Of a stretch of DNA of 64,000 bases, positions 1 through 9,094 are shown piece by piece. The notes under the pieces were generated by a model, which saw only the letters and a program-made list of their open reading frames with translations, did not search any database and was not told the DNA's origin. The stretch lies in the NCBI GenBank assembly GCA_965662685.1, contig CBFIIQ010000004.1, forward strand, positions 39,143 to 103,142, written 5' to 3'. The stretch is from Eutrophocola sp965662685 (GTDB lineage: Bacteria > Pseudomonadota > Gammaproteobacteria > Pseudomonadales > Pseudohongiellaceae). The first letter of the stretch is position 1, and the number at the start of each line of letters is the position of its first letter. The translations under genes and the position numbers were made by a program.

Positions 1-526
1 GGTTGGACAAGTAGAAGACCACATGGCTAATCTCGTTGTGGCTCAGCTCTTGTTTCTCGAGTCTGAAAACCCGGATAAAGACATCCATCTTTACATTAAC
101 TCACCCGGTGGCTCCGTCACTGCAGGACTGTCAATTTATGACACCATGCAATTTATAAAACCAGATGTCAGCACCATGTGTATTGGCCAGGCTGCAAGTA
201 TGGGCGCCCTGTTGTTGACTGGGGGTAAAAAAGGCAAACGCTTTGCGCTGCCTCATTCAAGAATGATGATTCATCAGCCTAGTGGTGGCGCACAGGGACA
301 AGCTTCTGATATTCATATCCAGGCACAGGAAATACTTAATGTGAGAAGGCGTCTGAACCAGATTATGGCTGAACACACTGGTCAGGAAATAGACGTAATC
401 GCAAAAGATACTGATCGCGACAATTTCATGAATGCAGATGAAGCCGTCAGCTATGGCCTTATTGATAGCGTACTTGATAAACGCATATTGCCTGCTAGTG
501 AAGGCAGCACAGGTGAGAGATCCTGA
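1..526 (+). CDS. clpP: ATP-dependent Clp protease proteolytic subunit ClpP (5' truncated)
   Basis: Serine protease subunit that forms the double-heptamer chamber and degrades cytosolic proteins fed in by ClpX or ClpA. The reading frame is open to the first base of the window: codons before the internal ATG at 23 read V-G-Q-V-E-D-H, which is the ClpP family sequence. The true start therefore lies upstream and about 40-50 N-terminal residues are missing. The catalytic triad is visible: Ser in GQAASMGA, His in MIHQP and Asp in the TDRDNFM segment. The C-terminus is complete. clpX follows after 211 bases with its own promoter. Identification is certain from family similarity; only the N-terminus is unseen. 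Confidence 0.97.
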   Translation, partial: VGQVEDHMANLVVAQLLFLESENPDKDIHLYINSPGGSVTAGLSIYDTMQFIKPDVSTMCIGQAASMGALLLTGGKKGKRFALPHSRMMIHQPSGGAQGQASDIHIQAQEILNVRRRLNQIMAEHTGQEIDVIAKDTDRDNFMNADEAVSYGLIDSVLDKRILPASEGSTGERS

Positions 527-666
527 TATTCGCAGAAGTCACTTCAGGTGAATTATTTCGGAATCGGGCCAGGCTGCAATTTACACAAAAAGCATAATTA
601 AGTACTTGTAAAATGCTACATTTGCCTTCATGTTATTTACTGGTTAATTCGGATATTTAAGAAGTT

Positions 667-694
667 TTGATTATCTCGAATAAATCTTTATAGT
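667..694 (+). promoter_or_regulatory. Predicted sigma-70 promoter of clpX
   Basis: A -35 hexamer TTGATT (667-672) and a -10 hexamer TATAGT (689-694) are separated by 16 bases. They lie 43 bases before the clpX start codon in the 211-base clpP-clpX spacer. The spacing and hexamers are good for a vegetative promoter, so clpX can probably be transcribed without clpP. This is inferred from consensus only. Confidence 0.5.
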
Positions 695-737
695 GGGTTT
701 GCTAATTTTATAACCGGGAAAACAGGACAACGAATAC

Positions 738-2027
738 ATGGCCGATGACAAGAAAGATGACGATGGCGGAAAATTGCTTTATTGCTCTTTTTGCGGCAAA
801 AGTCAGCACGAGGTAAGGAAGCTTATTGCAGGCCCCTCTGTTTTTGTCTGTGATGAATGCGTTGACCTGTGTAACGATATTATCCGTGAAGAGATTCAGG
901 AAAAATCATCCAGTCAGGAAGAGCGCAAACTACCTACGCCTGAAGAAATAAGAGACACCCTCGATGAATATGTGATTGGGCAGGACAAGGCCAAGAAAAC
1001 CTTATCCGTCGCTGTATACAATCATTACAAAAGGCTGAATTTTGAAGCTAAAGGTGATGATGTCGAACTCAGTAAAAGTAATATCCTTATCATTGGTCCT
1101 ACCGGAACCGGCAAGACTCTGCTTGCAGAAACACTGGCACGGCTGCTGGATGTCCCTTTCACTATCGCTGATGCAACAACCCTTACAGAAGCGGGTTATG
1201 TTGGTGAAGACGTTGAAAACATTATTCAGAAATTGCTGCAAAAATGTGACTATGATGTCGACAAGGCGCAGATTGGCATAGTCTATATCGATGAAATAGA
1301 CAAGATTTCCAGGAAGTCCGACAACCCATCAATAACTCGTGATGTTTCAGGCGAAGGCGTGCAGCAGGCCTTACTGAAATTGATTGAGGGAACTGTTGCT
1401 TCAGTGCCTCCCCAGGGCGGTCGAAAGCATCCGCAGCAGGAGTTTCTGCAGGTAGATACCTCCAACATTCTGTTTATTTGTGGTGGCGCTTTTGCCGGCC
1501 TCGACAAAATTATTCGGGATCGTTCAGATAAAAGTGGCATTGGTTTCGCGGCAGAACTGCGTAGTCCGGAACAGGAGAAAAAGGTTGGTGAAACCTTGCA
1601 GGATGTCGAACCGGAAGATCTGGTTAAATACGGTCTGATCCCGGAATTTGTTGGCCGACTGCCAATGATAGCGACGCTCAATGAACTGGATGAAGATGCT
1701 CTGGTTAAAATCCTCAAAGAACCCAAGAACTCACTGACCAAGCAATATGCCAAATTGTTTGAAATGGAAGGGGTTGAGATTCAATTCCGCGATGATGCCC
1801 TCAAGGCGATCGCTCGCAAGGCTCAGGAAAGAAAGACCGGTGCACGTGGTTTACGTTCAATCATGGAGTCTGTACTGCTGGATACCATGTACAACATACC
1901 CTCTCAGGAAGGGGTGACAAAAGTCGTTATTGATGAAGCTGTCATTAACGGTGAGTCAGAGCCTTTGTTGATGTATGAAACCGGAGACTCTGCTCAAAGT
2001 ATCTCTGGCAGCAAAGATCCAGCTTGA
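738..2027 (+). CDS. clpX: ATP-dependent Clp protease ATP-binding subunit ClpX
   Basis: AAA+ unfoldase that recognises substrates such as SsrA-tagged proteins and threads them into ClpP. At 429 residues it has the usual family length. The N-terminal four-cysteine zinc-binding domain is complete (CSFCGK near residue 16, CDECVDLC near residue 40). The Walker A motif GPTGTGKT is at residues 120-127, the GYVG pore loop follows, and the Walker B IDEID is at about 184-188. The C-terminal small domain contains the GARGLRS sensor-2 arginine. The ATG start has an AGGA ribosome-binding site a few bases upstream. It sits in the conserved order clpP-clpX-lon-hup-ppiD and nothing in it looks unusual. Confidence 0.98.
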   Translation: MADDKKDDDGGKLLYCSFCGKSQHEVRKLIAGPSVFVCDECVDLCNDIIREEIQEKSSSQEERKLPTPEEIRDTLDEYVIGQDKAKKTLSVAVYNHYKRLNFEAKGDDVELSKSNILIIGPTGTGKTLLAETLARLLDVPFTIADATTLTEAGYVGEDVENIIQKLLQKCDYDVDKAQIGIVYIDEIDKISRKSDNPSITRDVSGEGVQQALLKLIEGTVASVPPQGGRKHPQQEFLQVDTSNILFICGGAFAGLDKIIRDRSDKSGIGFAAELRSPEQEKKVGETLQDVEPEDLVKYGLIPEFVGRLPMIATLNELDEDALVKILKEPKNSLTKQYAKLFEMEGVEIQFRDDALKAIARKAQERKTGARGLRSIMESVLLDTMYNIPSQEGVTKVVIDEAVINGESEPLLMYETGDSAQSISGSKDPA

Positions 2028-2051
2028 AAAATTCATTTCTGCCCTCAGATA

Positions 2052-2083
2052 GGTCAGTATGGCAACATATACTGACCCTATTT
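2052..2083 (+). terminator. Inverted repeat after clpX, possible weak terminator
   Basis: A perfect 9-base inverted repeat, GGTCAGTAT (2052-2060) and ATACTGACC (2069-2077), with an 8-base loop, begins 24 bases after the clpX stop. It is followed only by CTATTT, a poor U-tract, so it may be a weak terminator or a protein-binding palindrome in the clpX-lon spacer. Confidence 0.45.
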
Positions 2084-2224
2084 GATCGGTATCTGGGCTA
2101 GCTTTCATCCCCTTGCCAGATAAACGTCACATTTTCATCAACATTTCCAGTCACTCTCTGGTAAATATGATGAATTTGTAATTCAATGTAACCATCTTTT
2201 CACAAAACAGGTCAGACACAATTT

Positions 2225-4660
2225 ATGGACAATCAGGACGTAAGTAATCCTTCCGGCACTCTTCCCTTTTTACCCCTGAGAGGCGTTGTTGTATATCCGC
2301 AAATTGTCCATCCATTATTTGTTGCCCGTGAGAAATCCATCAAAGCTTTAAAGGCTGCGATGGCTGGCGACAAGAAAGTGGTTCTGGCTGCACAAAAACA
2401 ACATTCCGATGATGAGCCGGGAAAGGACGATGTCTTTACAATCGGCACAGTGGCCTCGGTGCTACAGCTTATGCATGTAAATGATGGGACCGTAAAGGTG
2501 CTCGTTGAAGGCGTGGAAAGAGTTCAGATCAAAAAACTCCATATTGATGGCGACTACTATACTGCCGACACCAGCAGCATGAATGGCAGCAGCATTGAAG
2601 AAAAAGATACTGAAATCCTGGTGCGTTCATTACTTTCCCAATTTGACCAGTATGTACAGCTAAGCAAAAAAATATCTCCTGAAGTTTTAACGTCCATAAC
2701 CAGTATTGACGAACCGAGCAGACTTGTAGATACCATTGCCACCCACATGTCTCTCCAGTTGCAGGAAAAGCAAAACATTCTTGAATTGGCAAACCTGAAG
2801 CCACGTATTGAGCATTTGATGTCATTGATAGAGGCTGAAATTGATATTTTTCAGGTTGAAAAACGCATACGCGGGCGTGTTAAAAAGCAAATGGAGAAAA
2901 GCCAGCGTGAGTACTATCTGAATGAACAGATGAAAGCCATCCAGAAAGAAATGGGTGAACTTGATGATGTGCCCAACGAAGCCGAAGAGTTGAAGAACAA
3001 GATAGAAGACGCAGGCATGCCCAAGGATGCCAAAGAAAAGGCGACCGCGGAACTGAATAAGCTGAAAATGATGTCTCCAATGTCCTCAGAGGCATCTGTT
3101 GTTCGGACTTATATAGACTGGATGATCAGTGTGCCCTGGAAAAAGAAATCAAAAATTCGTACGGATCTGGCAAAGGCAGAAGAAATACTCGACCATGATC
3201 ATTATGGTCTGAAGGAAGTTAAAGAAAGGATTGTTGAGTATCTTGCAGTTCAGAAACGAGTAAAGAAACTGAAAGGTCCAATTTTATGTCTGGTTGGCCC
3301 TCCAGGCGTTGGCAAGACCTCTCTTGGTGAATCTGTCGCCAGGGCTACTGGCCGAAAATTTGTACGTATGGCTCTTGGCGGAGTACGCGATGAAGCTGAA
3401 ATTCGCGGACATCGTCGAACCTATATTGGCTCTTTACCAGGTAAGGTAATCCAGAAAATGGCAAAAGTTGGTGTTCGTAACCCACTGGTGCTGCTTGATG
3501 AAGTCGACAAGATGGGAATGGACCATCGGGGCGATCCGGCATCTGCCTTGCTGGAAGTGCTGGATCCGGAGCAAAACCATAATTTTAATGACCACTATCT
3601 GGAAGTGGATTATGACTTGAGTGATGTGTTGTTTATTTGTACTTCAAATTCCATGAACATTCCTGGTCCATTACTCGACAGGATGGAAGTTATCCGCTTA
3701 CCCGGTTACACAGAAGATGAAAAGCTCAATATTGCCAGTCGCTATCTTGTTCCCAAACAGAAAGAAAATAATGGCTTGAAAGAAGATGAAGTCACTTTGG
3801 CGGATGATGCAATACTAAACCTTATCAGGCATTACACCCGTGAAGCAGGTGTTCGAGGTCTGGAAAGAGAAATTGCAAAAATCTGCAGAAAGATTGTAAA
3901 AAAACATGTGTCAGAAAAAACTCCAGCAAAGCTCAAGCTTACTGCGAAAGACCTTGAGCAATATGTTGGCGTGCAAAAATATGATTACGGCAGAGCGGAA
4001 GAAGAAGATGCCATTGGCCAGGTAAATGGTCTGGCGTGGACCCAGGTTGGAGGGGAGTTGCTTACCATCGAAGCCGTCGCAACACCGGGCAAGGGTAAAA
4101 CAACCATGACCGGCTCACTCGGCGATATTATGCAGGAGTCTATACAGGCAGCCTTAACCGTGGTCAGAAGTCGTGCGTCCACTTTAGGTCTTAAAGAAAA
4201 CTTCCATGAAAACAATGACCTGCATGTTCATGTTCCAGAAGGTGCTACGCCAAAGGATGGTCCCAGTGCTGGTGTTGGAATGTGTACAGCACTGGTTTCG
4301 GTGCTCACCGGTATCCCGGTAAGGAAAGACGTTGCCATGACGGGGGAAATTACTCTAAGAGGTCAGGTACTGCCCATTGGTGGTTTGAAAGAAAAATTAC
4401 TTGCCGCTCATCGTGGTGATATAAAAACTGTAATTATTCCAAAAGAAAATGAAAGAGACCTGAAAGAAATACCGGATAACATTAAAGCTGACCTGGAAAT
4501 TAAACCAGTTAAGTGGATTGATGAAGTTTTGGAAATTGCGCTTGCCTATATGCCTGAACCGGCGGAAGATAATAAAACTCAAGCACTTGAAAAAGGTTCC
4601 TCAAAAACAACTGAGAATGAAGTCAAAGACAAAAGAAAAAAATCTATAAATACACACTAG
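2225..4660 (+). CDS. lon: ATP-dependent protease Lon (La)
   Basis: Homo-oligomeric cytosolic AAA+ protease that removes misfolded and regulatory proteins. The N-terminal LON substrate-binding domain begins with the TLPFLPLRGVVVYP signature. The Walker A motif GPPGVGKT is near residue 358, followed by the Walker B LLDEVDK. The protease domain has the catalytic dyad: Ser681 in PKDGPSAG and Lys724 in GGLKEK, 43 residues apart as in the family. At 811 residues it is slightly longer than Escherichia coli Lon (784) because of a charged C-terminal tail of about 30 residues rich in Lys, Glu and Asp. It is followed directly by the hup promoter. Confidence 0.98.
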   Translation: MDNQDVSNPSGTLPFLPLRGVVVYPQIVHPLFVAREKSIKALKAAMAGDKKVVLAAQKQHSDDEPGKDDVFTIGTVASVLQLMHVNDGTVKVLVEGVERVQIKKLHIDGDYYTADTSSMNGSSIEEKDTEILVRSLLSQFDQYVQLSKKISPEVLTSITSIDEPSRLVDTIATHMSLQLQEKQNILELANLKPRIEHLMSLIEAEIDIFQVEKRIRGRVKKQMEKSQREYYLNEQMKAIQKEMGELDDVPNEAEELKNKIEDAGMPKDAKEKATAELNKLKMMSPMSSEASVVRTYIDWMISVPWKKKSKIRTDLAKAEEILDHDHYGLKEVKERIVEYLAVQKRVKKLKGPILCLVGPPGVGKTSLGESVARATGRKFVRMALGGVRDEAEIRGHRRTYIGSLPGKVIQKMAKVGVRNPLVLLDEVDKMGMDHRGDPASALLEVLDPEQNHNFNDHYLEVDYDLSDVLFICTSNSMNIPGPLLDRMEVIRLPGYTEDEKLNIASRYLVPKQKENNGLKEDEVTLADDAILNLIRHYTREAGVRGLEREIAKICRKIVKKHVSEKTPAKLKLTAKDLEQYVGVQKYDYGRAEEEDAIGQVNGLAWTQVGGELLTIEAVATPGKGKTTMTGSLGDIMQESIQAALTVVRSRASTLGLKENFHENNDLHVHVPEGATPKDGPSAGVGMCTALVSVLTGIPVRKDVAMTGEITLRGQVLPIGGLKEKLLAAHRGDIKTVIIPKENERDLKEIPDNIKADLEIKPVKWIDEVLEIALAYMPEPAEDNKTQALEKGSSKTTENEVKDKRKKSINTH

Positions 4661-4675
4661 AAAAGCCCTTATTTC

Positions 4676-4705
4676 TTGACATTCCTTCAACACAGTTGGT
4701 ATAAA
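4676..4705 (+). promoter_or_regulatory. Predicted sigma-70 promoter of the HU gene
   Basis: A perfect -35 TTGACA (4676-4681) and a strong -10 TATAAA (4700-4705) are separated by 18 bases. The promoter starts 16 bases after the lon stop codon and gives a leader of about 85-90 bases before the HU start. HU is normally made in large amounts, so a near-consensus promoter fits. Confidence 0.7.
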
Positions 4706-4798
4706 GTTTACTGATTTAAAGGCTGGCTAATTGCTTCCAAAAACGTAGTAAAAAAACTCTACAAAAACTTGAACCGAAAATGATAACAAGGGGATAAC

Positions 4799-5074
4799 GT
4801 GAATAAATCCGAATTGATAGATGCTGTTGCTGAAACTGCCGACTTACCAAAAGCTGCTGCTGCACGTGCCATTGATGCTATGACTGATGCAATTGCTTCG
4901 TCATTAAAATCTGGCAACTCAGTCGCTCTGGTTGGTTTTGGTTCTTTTAATGTGAAAGACCGTCCAGCCCGTACTGGCCGTAATCCTCAAACAGGAGCTC
5001 CCATTCAGATTAAAGCTGCTCGAGTTCCTTCTTTTAAAGCTGGTAAAGCTCTGAAAGACGCCGTTAATTCCTAA
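4799..5074 (+). CDS. hupB: DNA-binding protein HU-beta
   Basis: Small nucleoid-associated protein that binds and bends DNA as a dimer. At 91 residues it matches the HU family over its whole length: helical N-terminus MNKSELIDAV, core VALVGFGSFNV, the DNA-embracing arm with RTGRNPQTG, and the C-terminal VPSFKAGKALKDAV. The start is a GTG preceded by an AAGGGG ribosome-binding site; an alternative internal start would remove the conserved first helix. The place between lon and ppiD supports the beta-type assignment. It is flanked by a strong promoter and a strong terminator, so it is probably transcribed alone. Confidence 0.97.
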   Translation: MNKSELIDAVAETADLPKAAAARAIDAMTDAIASSLKSGNSVALVGFGSFNVKDRPARTGRNPQTGAPIQIKAARVPSFKAGKALKDAVNS

Positions 5075-5132
5075 TGGCCTTAGTTTCGGCTTCTTGAAAG
5101 CTGCCGAAAAATTATCAGGAAAATTACTAGAG

Positions 5133-5162
5133 GGCGCATCATTGATGCGCCTTCTGTTTTTG
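5133..5162 (+). terminator. Rho-independent terminator after hupB
   Basis: A 9-base perfect stem, GGCGCATCA (5133-5141) pairing with TGATGCGCC (5143-5151), is followed by CTTCTGTTTTT. GC-rich stem, tight loop and T-rich tail make a convincing intrinsic terminator 58 bases after the HU stop. Confidence 0.85.
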
Positions 5163-5332
5163 TTAGTAGTAAAGAATTTTTAGTAGTAACGAATTAGAGA
5201 CAATGAAAAAGGTTAGTAAAACCTGCTAACAAATTTTGACATCATAAACACATACCATATCTACTCACTGTTTAGTTAACGTAATTAAATATATCGATTA
5301 GCTTAACAATATTTTAAATTCTGGATTAAAAA

Positions 5333-7219
5333 ATGCTGCAAAAAATTCGCGATAACTCTCAGGGTATTGGAGCCAAGATTTTTGTCTGGTTCATTATCGT
5401 CATATTCGGTGCGTGGGGAGCCAGCACTATAGTTTCGTCTGTTATTAACGGAACACCAGCCGTTTCTGTGAATGGTACTGATATTGATGAATTGGAAGTG
5501 GAAAGAACTACTCAGATCAAATTGCAGGAGATCATGGAATCATTAGGACCGGATGCGGATCTTTCCAGCGTTGATGAAGACCTGGCCAGGGAAGCTGCGT
5601 TGAATGAGCTTATCCAGCAGGAATTATTGCTCCAATATGCTGAAAACACCGGTATGGTTATTTCTTCAAGATCTATTGACCGATCAATAGCACAGACAGC
5701 CGATTTTCAGGTTGATGGCGTGTTTAATGGCGAACGCGCTCAAATGTTGATCTCCAGCATGGGCTATACCCCCAACTCCTATCGTGCAGCGCTTGCCTCT
5801 CAGGGCCTGATTAACCAGGTTTCCTATGCCTATGGTCTATCCGGTTTTGTAACCAGACCGGAAATCGAAAATATTGCCAAATTACTCAATCAGACTCGTG
5901 ATTTGCGCTACATACTGGTCAGTCTGGATACCCAGTTAAGCAATATTGATGTAACGGAAGAGGAAATCGAAGAATATTACAGCAGCAATGAAAGCCAGTT
6001 CATGCTTGAAGAACAGGTTTCTCTGGAATATATCGAACTTGATAAAGATTCTATTTTTGACGAGGTTGTCGTCACTGAGGAACAGATTGTTCAACGCTAT
6101 GAAGAAGAGCAGCTGGAGTATCAGTCGCAGGTTGAACGTCGCGCCGCCCATATCCTGTTGGAATCATTTGATGATGAAGGTCTGGCAGAAAATATGTCTC
6201 TTGCTGCAGAATTAAAAAGCAGAATTGATAATGGCGAAAGCTTTGAAGCGCTGGCTCTGGAATATTCAGACGACCTGGGCTCTGCTGAAGATGGCGGTGA
6301 CGTTGGCTACACTACCGGAGATAATTTTGTAGAACCATTTGAACAGGCTTTGTTAACCCTGGATGTCGGTGAAGTTTCGGGGCCGGTACAAACAGAGTTT
6401 GGAGTTCACCTGATCAAACTTACAGAGCGAAGTGAATCTGCTCTTGAGTCTTTTGAAGACAGCAGGGAAAGACTGGAACGCGACCTTAAATCTGATGAAG
6501 TGGATACACTTTTTCTCCAGCGTTCTGAAGAGCTGGGTAATCTGGCTTTTGAATCTTTTGACCTTACTGATCCTGCCATGCTTATGGGGCTTGAGGTTCA
6601 GACCACACCATTATTTAGTCGCAGTGGTGGTATTGGTATAGCCGCGAATAGCGATGTCATTAACACAGCCTTTAGCCCGCAGATTCTGCTGGATGGTCTA
6701 AATAGTGACTTGATCTCCGTTACTCCATCACGAAGTGTGGTGATCAGGGTGCTTGAGCATAATCAACCCCAGTTGCAGGCGATGGAAGATGTTCGTGGTG
6801 AAATTGAGATTATGCTTCAGTTTGAGAAAATCAGGGAACAAACCCTTAGCCTGGGCGAAACAATTAAAACCAATTACCAAAATGATCAAAATATCGACAG
6901 TTTACTGGAAACCCAGAATTTGAGCTGGAATCAACTTGATGGTCTTGAGCGCTCAGATCAGGTTCTGCCACCCCAGTTAGTTAATTATATATTTGAAATG
7001 TCTGAGCCTGAAGATGGTGACACGGTGATTGATGGCCTGATGCTCAATACAGGTGAGTATGTAGTGATTGAATTACAGGGGGTCAATGAAGGCTCGCTGG
7101 AAGACTTTGATGAAACTGAACTCAATAGCCTGGAAAGCTTTCTTGCACAACAGTCTGCCAATGCGGATTTTGAAGCACTGATAACTGGCCTGCAGAACAG
7201 GGCAGATATTGTTCGTTAA
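5333..7219 (+). CDS. ppiD: Peptidyl-prolyl isomerase PpiD, periplasmic folding chaperone
   Basis: Inner-membrane-anchored periplasmic chaperone of the SurA/PpiD type, thought to receive proteins leaving the Sec translocon. The sequence opens with a short cytoplasmic segment and one membrane anchor (residues about 13-35, IFVWFIIVIFGAWGAS). A SurA-like N-domain follows, then one parvulin PpiC domain at about 270-365 (AAHILLE to FGVHLIKLTE) and a C-terminal chaperone domain. The length of 628 residues is typical. Position after hup is the same as in Escherichia coli. The encoded protein is strongly acidic, rich in Glu and Asp. Parvulin activity of PpiD is weak in known members, so chaperoning is the safer role. 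Confidence 0.95.
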   Translation: MLQKIRDNSQGIGAKIFVWFIIVIFGAWGASTIVSSVINGTPAVSVNGTDIDELEVERTTQIKLQEIMESLGPDADLSSVDEDLAREAALNELIQQELLLQYAENTGMVISSRSIDRSIAQTADFQVDGVFNGERAQMLISSMGYTPNSYRAALASQGLINQVSYAYGLSGFVTRPEIENIAKLLNQTRDLRYILVSLDTQLSNIDVTEEEIEEYYSSNESQFMLEEQVSLEYIELDKDSIFDEVVVTEEQIVQRYEEEQLEYQSQVERRAAHILLESFDDEGLAENMSLAAELKSRIDNGESFEALALEYSDDLGSAEDGGDVGYTTGDNFVEPFEQALLTLDVGEVSGPVQTEFGVHLIKLTERSESALESFEDSRERLERDLKSDEVDTLFLQRSEELGNLAFESFDLTDPAMLMGLEVQTTPLFSRSGGIGIAANSDVINTAFSPQILLDGLNSDLISVTPSRSVVIRVLEHNQPQLQAMEDVRGEIEIMLQFEKIREQTLSLGETIKTNYQNDQNIDSLLETQNLSWNQLDGLERSDQVLPPQLVNYIFEMSEPEDGDTVIDGLMLNTGEYVVIELQGVNEGSLEDFDETELNSLESFLAQQSANADFEALITGLQNRADIVR

Positions 7220-7241
7220 GCAAGGTAAATGCGTTTAAAAG

Positions 7242-7277
7242 AGGCCTGATTTCTTCTGGAAGTCCGGCCTTTTTTTA
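7242..7277 (+). terminator. Rho-independent terminator after ppiD
   Basis: AGGCCTGA (from 7242) pairs with TCCGGCCT (7263-7270), one mismatch, followed by a run of seven Ts. It lies 23 bases after the ppiD stop. The rest of the 230-base spacer up to the peptide transporter shows no gene. Confidence 0.8.
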
Positions 7278-7449
7278 TCGCTCTGGAGTATTGCAGAACC
7301 TTATCCGGAATAACGTGAAACCTTCTAGACTTAAGCAAACAGGGCGTTTATTCTACATGCCCAGTACTGGTTGCCAGATCAAAGTTAATCATTAAATCCT
7401 CCTGGCAGCGTTTCTATTGATGCCAACATCCATGCAGGAATTATTTAAA

Positions 7450-9078
7450 ATGATATTAAGTAGAACCCTGATTCCAGCCTTATTACTTTCGCTTTTCCTT
7501 GTGTCATGTGGCGGGGGAAGTAGTGAATCACGGGTGATAACAGGTAACCAGCAAGGTGTTCTTCATTTAGGTAATGGCACAGAACCACAAGGTATTGATC
7601 CTCATATTGTTACCGGTGTGCCGGAACATCATATCATCGGCGCATTGTTCGAAGGACTGGTCACTAAAAACCCCTATACCCTGGAGCCAGAGCCCGGCGT
7701 GGCCGAAAGCTGGGAAATCAGTGAAGACGGCAGGATCTACACTTTTCAACTGCGGGATAATGCGCGCTGGAGTAATGGTGATCCCGTGATTGCGGAAGAT
7801 TTCCGCTGGTCATGGGAACGAGCTTTAACTCCTGCACTTGGCAGCCTCTACAATTACATGTTTTTCCCGATTCTTAATGCGGAAAGATTTGCTACTGGTG
7901 TCATTGATGATTTTAGTGAAGTAGGGGTCAAGGTCCTGGGCGAGCGCACGCTGGAAGTTACCTTAAGTGAACCCACGCCATTCCTGTTACAGCTATTTGA
8001 TCATTACAGTACTTACCCGGTACATCCGCCTACAGTTCTTGCTTTCGGCTCCCCCAGCGACCGCTTCTCGCAATGGTCCCGAGAAGGCAATATCGTCACC
8101 AATGGCGCATTCACGCTTACAGAATGGCAGGTTAACTCGCATATCCGGGTAGAAAAATCCCCGTATTACTGGGATGCAAACGAAGTCAAACTCAATGCGA
8201 TCGTTTTTTACCCCACAGAGAATATCGTGACCGAAGAGAGAATGTTTCGTGATGAGCAGATACATTTCACCAATGAAGTGGCTCTGGACAAAGTCCCGGT
8301 TTATCGCAGTGAGCAGCCCGAACTGCTTCAGATATCCCCCTATCTGGGGACTTATTATTATTTGATAAACACCACACGGAAGCCGTTTGATGATGTGCGG
8401 GTGCGAAAAGCACTTTCCATGGCAATTGACCGCGACTTGCTGGTGGAGACCATTCTGGAAAACCTTTATTTACCTGCCTATGCATTGGTTCCCCCAGGTA
8501 CCCTCGGCTATCAACCACCGGAAACCTTTGCTTACGATCCGGAACTCGCCAGGCAACTTCTCGCCGAGGCAGGCTATCCAGCTGGTGAAAACTTTCCGGC
8601 ATTTGATATTTTATATAACACTCAGGAAAACCATCAGAAAATTGCGGTGGCCATTCAACAAATGTGGATGGAAACACTGGGCGTTAGTGCAACACCCATG
8701 AACCAGGAGTGGAAGGTCTATCTTGATTCGACGGATAACTTTAATTACTCCATTTCAAGACGTGGCTGGATTGGTGATTACGTTGATCCGAATACCTTTC
8801 TCGATATGATGATTACTGATGGGGGTAATAATAAAACAGGCTTTAGTGATACCCGTTATGACCAGCTTATTCTGCGCGACGCTCCAGCTACACTGGATCA
8901 GGATGAGCGCTTTGCTCTCTATAGGCAAGCTGAAGCCATTTTGATGAATGCCATGCCAATAATTCCCATTTACACCTACCAAAGTAAACATCTGAAGCAT
9001 CCCAGCCTGAAAGGCATGCCTCCTAACATAATGGATTATTACAACTGGAAGTATGTCTATCTTGAAGCTTCTCAATAG
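7450..9078 (+). CDS. Peptide ABC transporter substrate-binding lipoprotein (OppA-like, SBP_bac_5 family)
   Basis: Periplasmic binding component of an oligopeptide importer. The start at 7450 is chosen because AGGAA sits 9 bases before it and it gives a clean lipoprotein signal; in-frame starts at 7417 (TTG), 7420 and 7432 are possible but lack a ribosome-binding site. The signal peptide MILSRTLIPALLLSLFLVSC ends in a lipobox with Cys20, so the mature protein is probably lipid-anchored. The body shows the family patterns: LHLGNGTEPQGIDP at the N-terminus, YTFQLRDNARWSNGDPV and RKALSMAIDRDLL. The length of 542 residues is typical. It heads an operon with two permeases and a fused ATPase. The exact peptide specificity cannot be read from sequence. 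Confidence 0.92.
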   Translation: MILSRTLIPALLLSLFLVSCGGGSSESRVITGNQQGVLHLGNGTEPQGIDPHIVTGVPEHHIIGALFEGLVTKNPYTLEPEPGVAESWEISEDGRIYTFQLRDNARWSNGDPVIAEDFRWSWERALTPALGSLYNYMFFPILNAERFATGVIDDFSEVGVKVLGERTLEVTLSEPTPFLLQLFDHYSTYPVHPPTVLAFGSPSDRFSQWSREGNIVTNGAFTLTEWQVNSHIRVEKSPYYWDANEVKLNAIVFYPTENIVTEERMFRDEQIHFTNEVALDKVPVYRSEQPELLQISPYLGTYYYLINTTRKPFDDVRVRKALSMAIDRDLLVETILENLYLPAYALVPPGTLGYQPPETFAYDPELARQLLAEAGYPAGENFPAFDILYNTQENHQKIAVAIQQMWMETLGVSATPMNQEWKVYLDSTDNFNYSISRRGWIGDYVDPNTFLDMMITDGGNNKTGFSDTRYDQLILRDAPATLDQDERFALYRQAEAILMNAMPIIPIYTYQSKHLKHPSLKGMPPNIMDYYNWKYVYLEASQ

Positions 9079-9094
9079 AACAGGCTGAGTTTAT

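Noticed and set aside
1283..1753. Minus-strand open frame opposite clpX (156 codons)
   Set aside because: Shadow of clpX codon usage; no domain, promoter or family similarity recognised.
2022..2050. Possible heat-shock (sigma-32) promoter for lon: CTTGAA followed about 13 bases later by CCCTCAGAT
   Set aside because: The -10 part matches the CCCCAT-type consensus poorly, and the -35 overlaps the clpX stop codon. Too weak to list.
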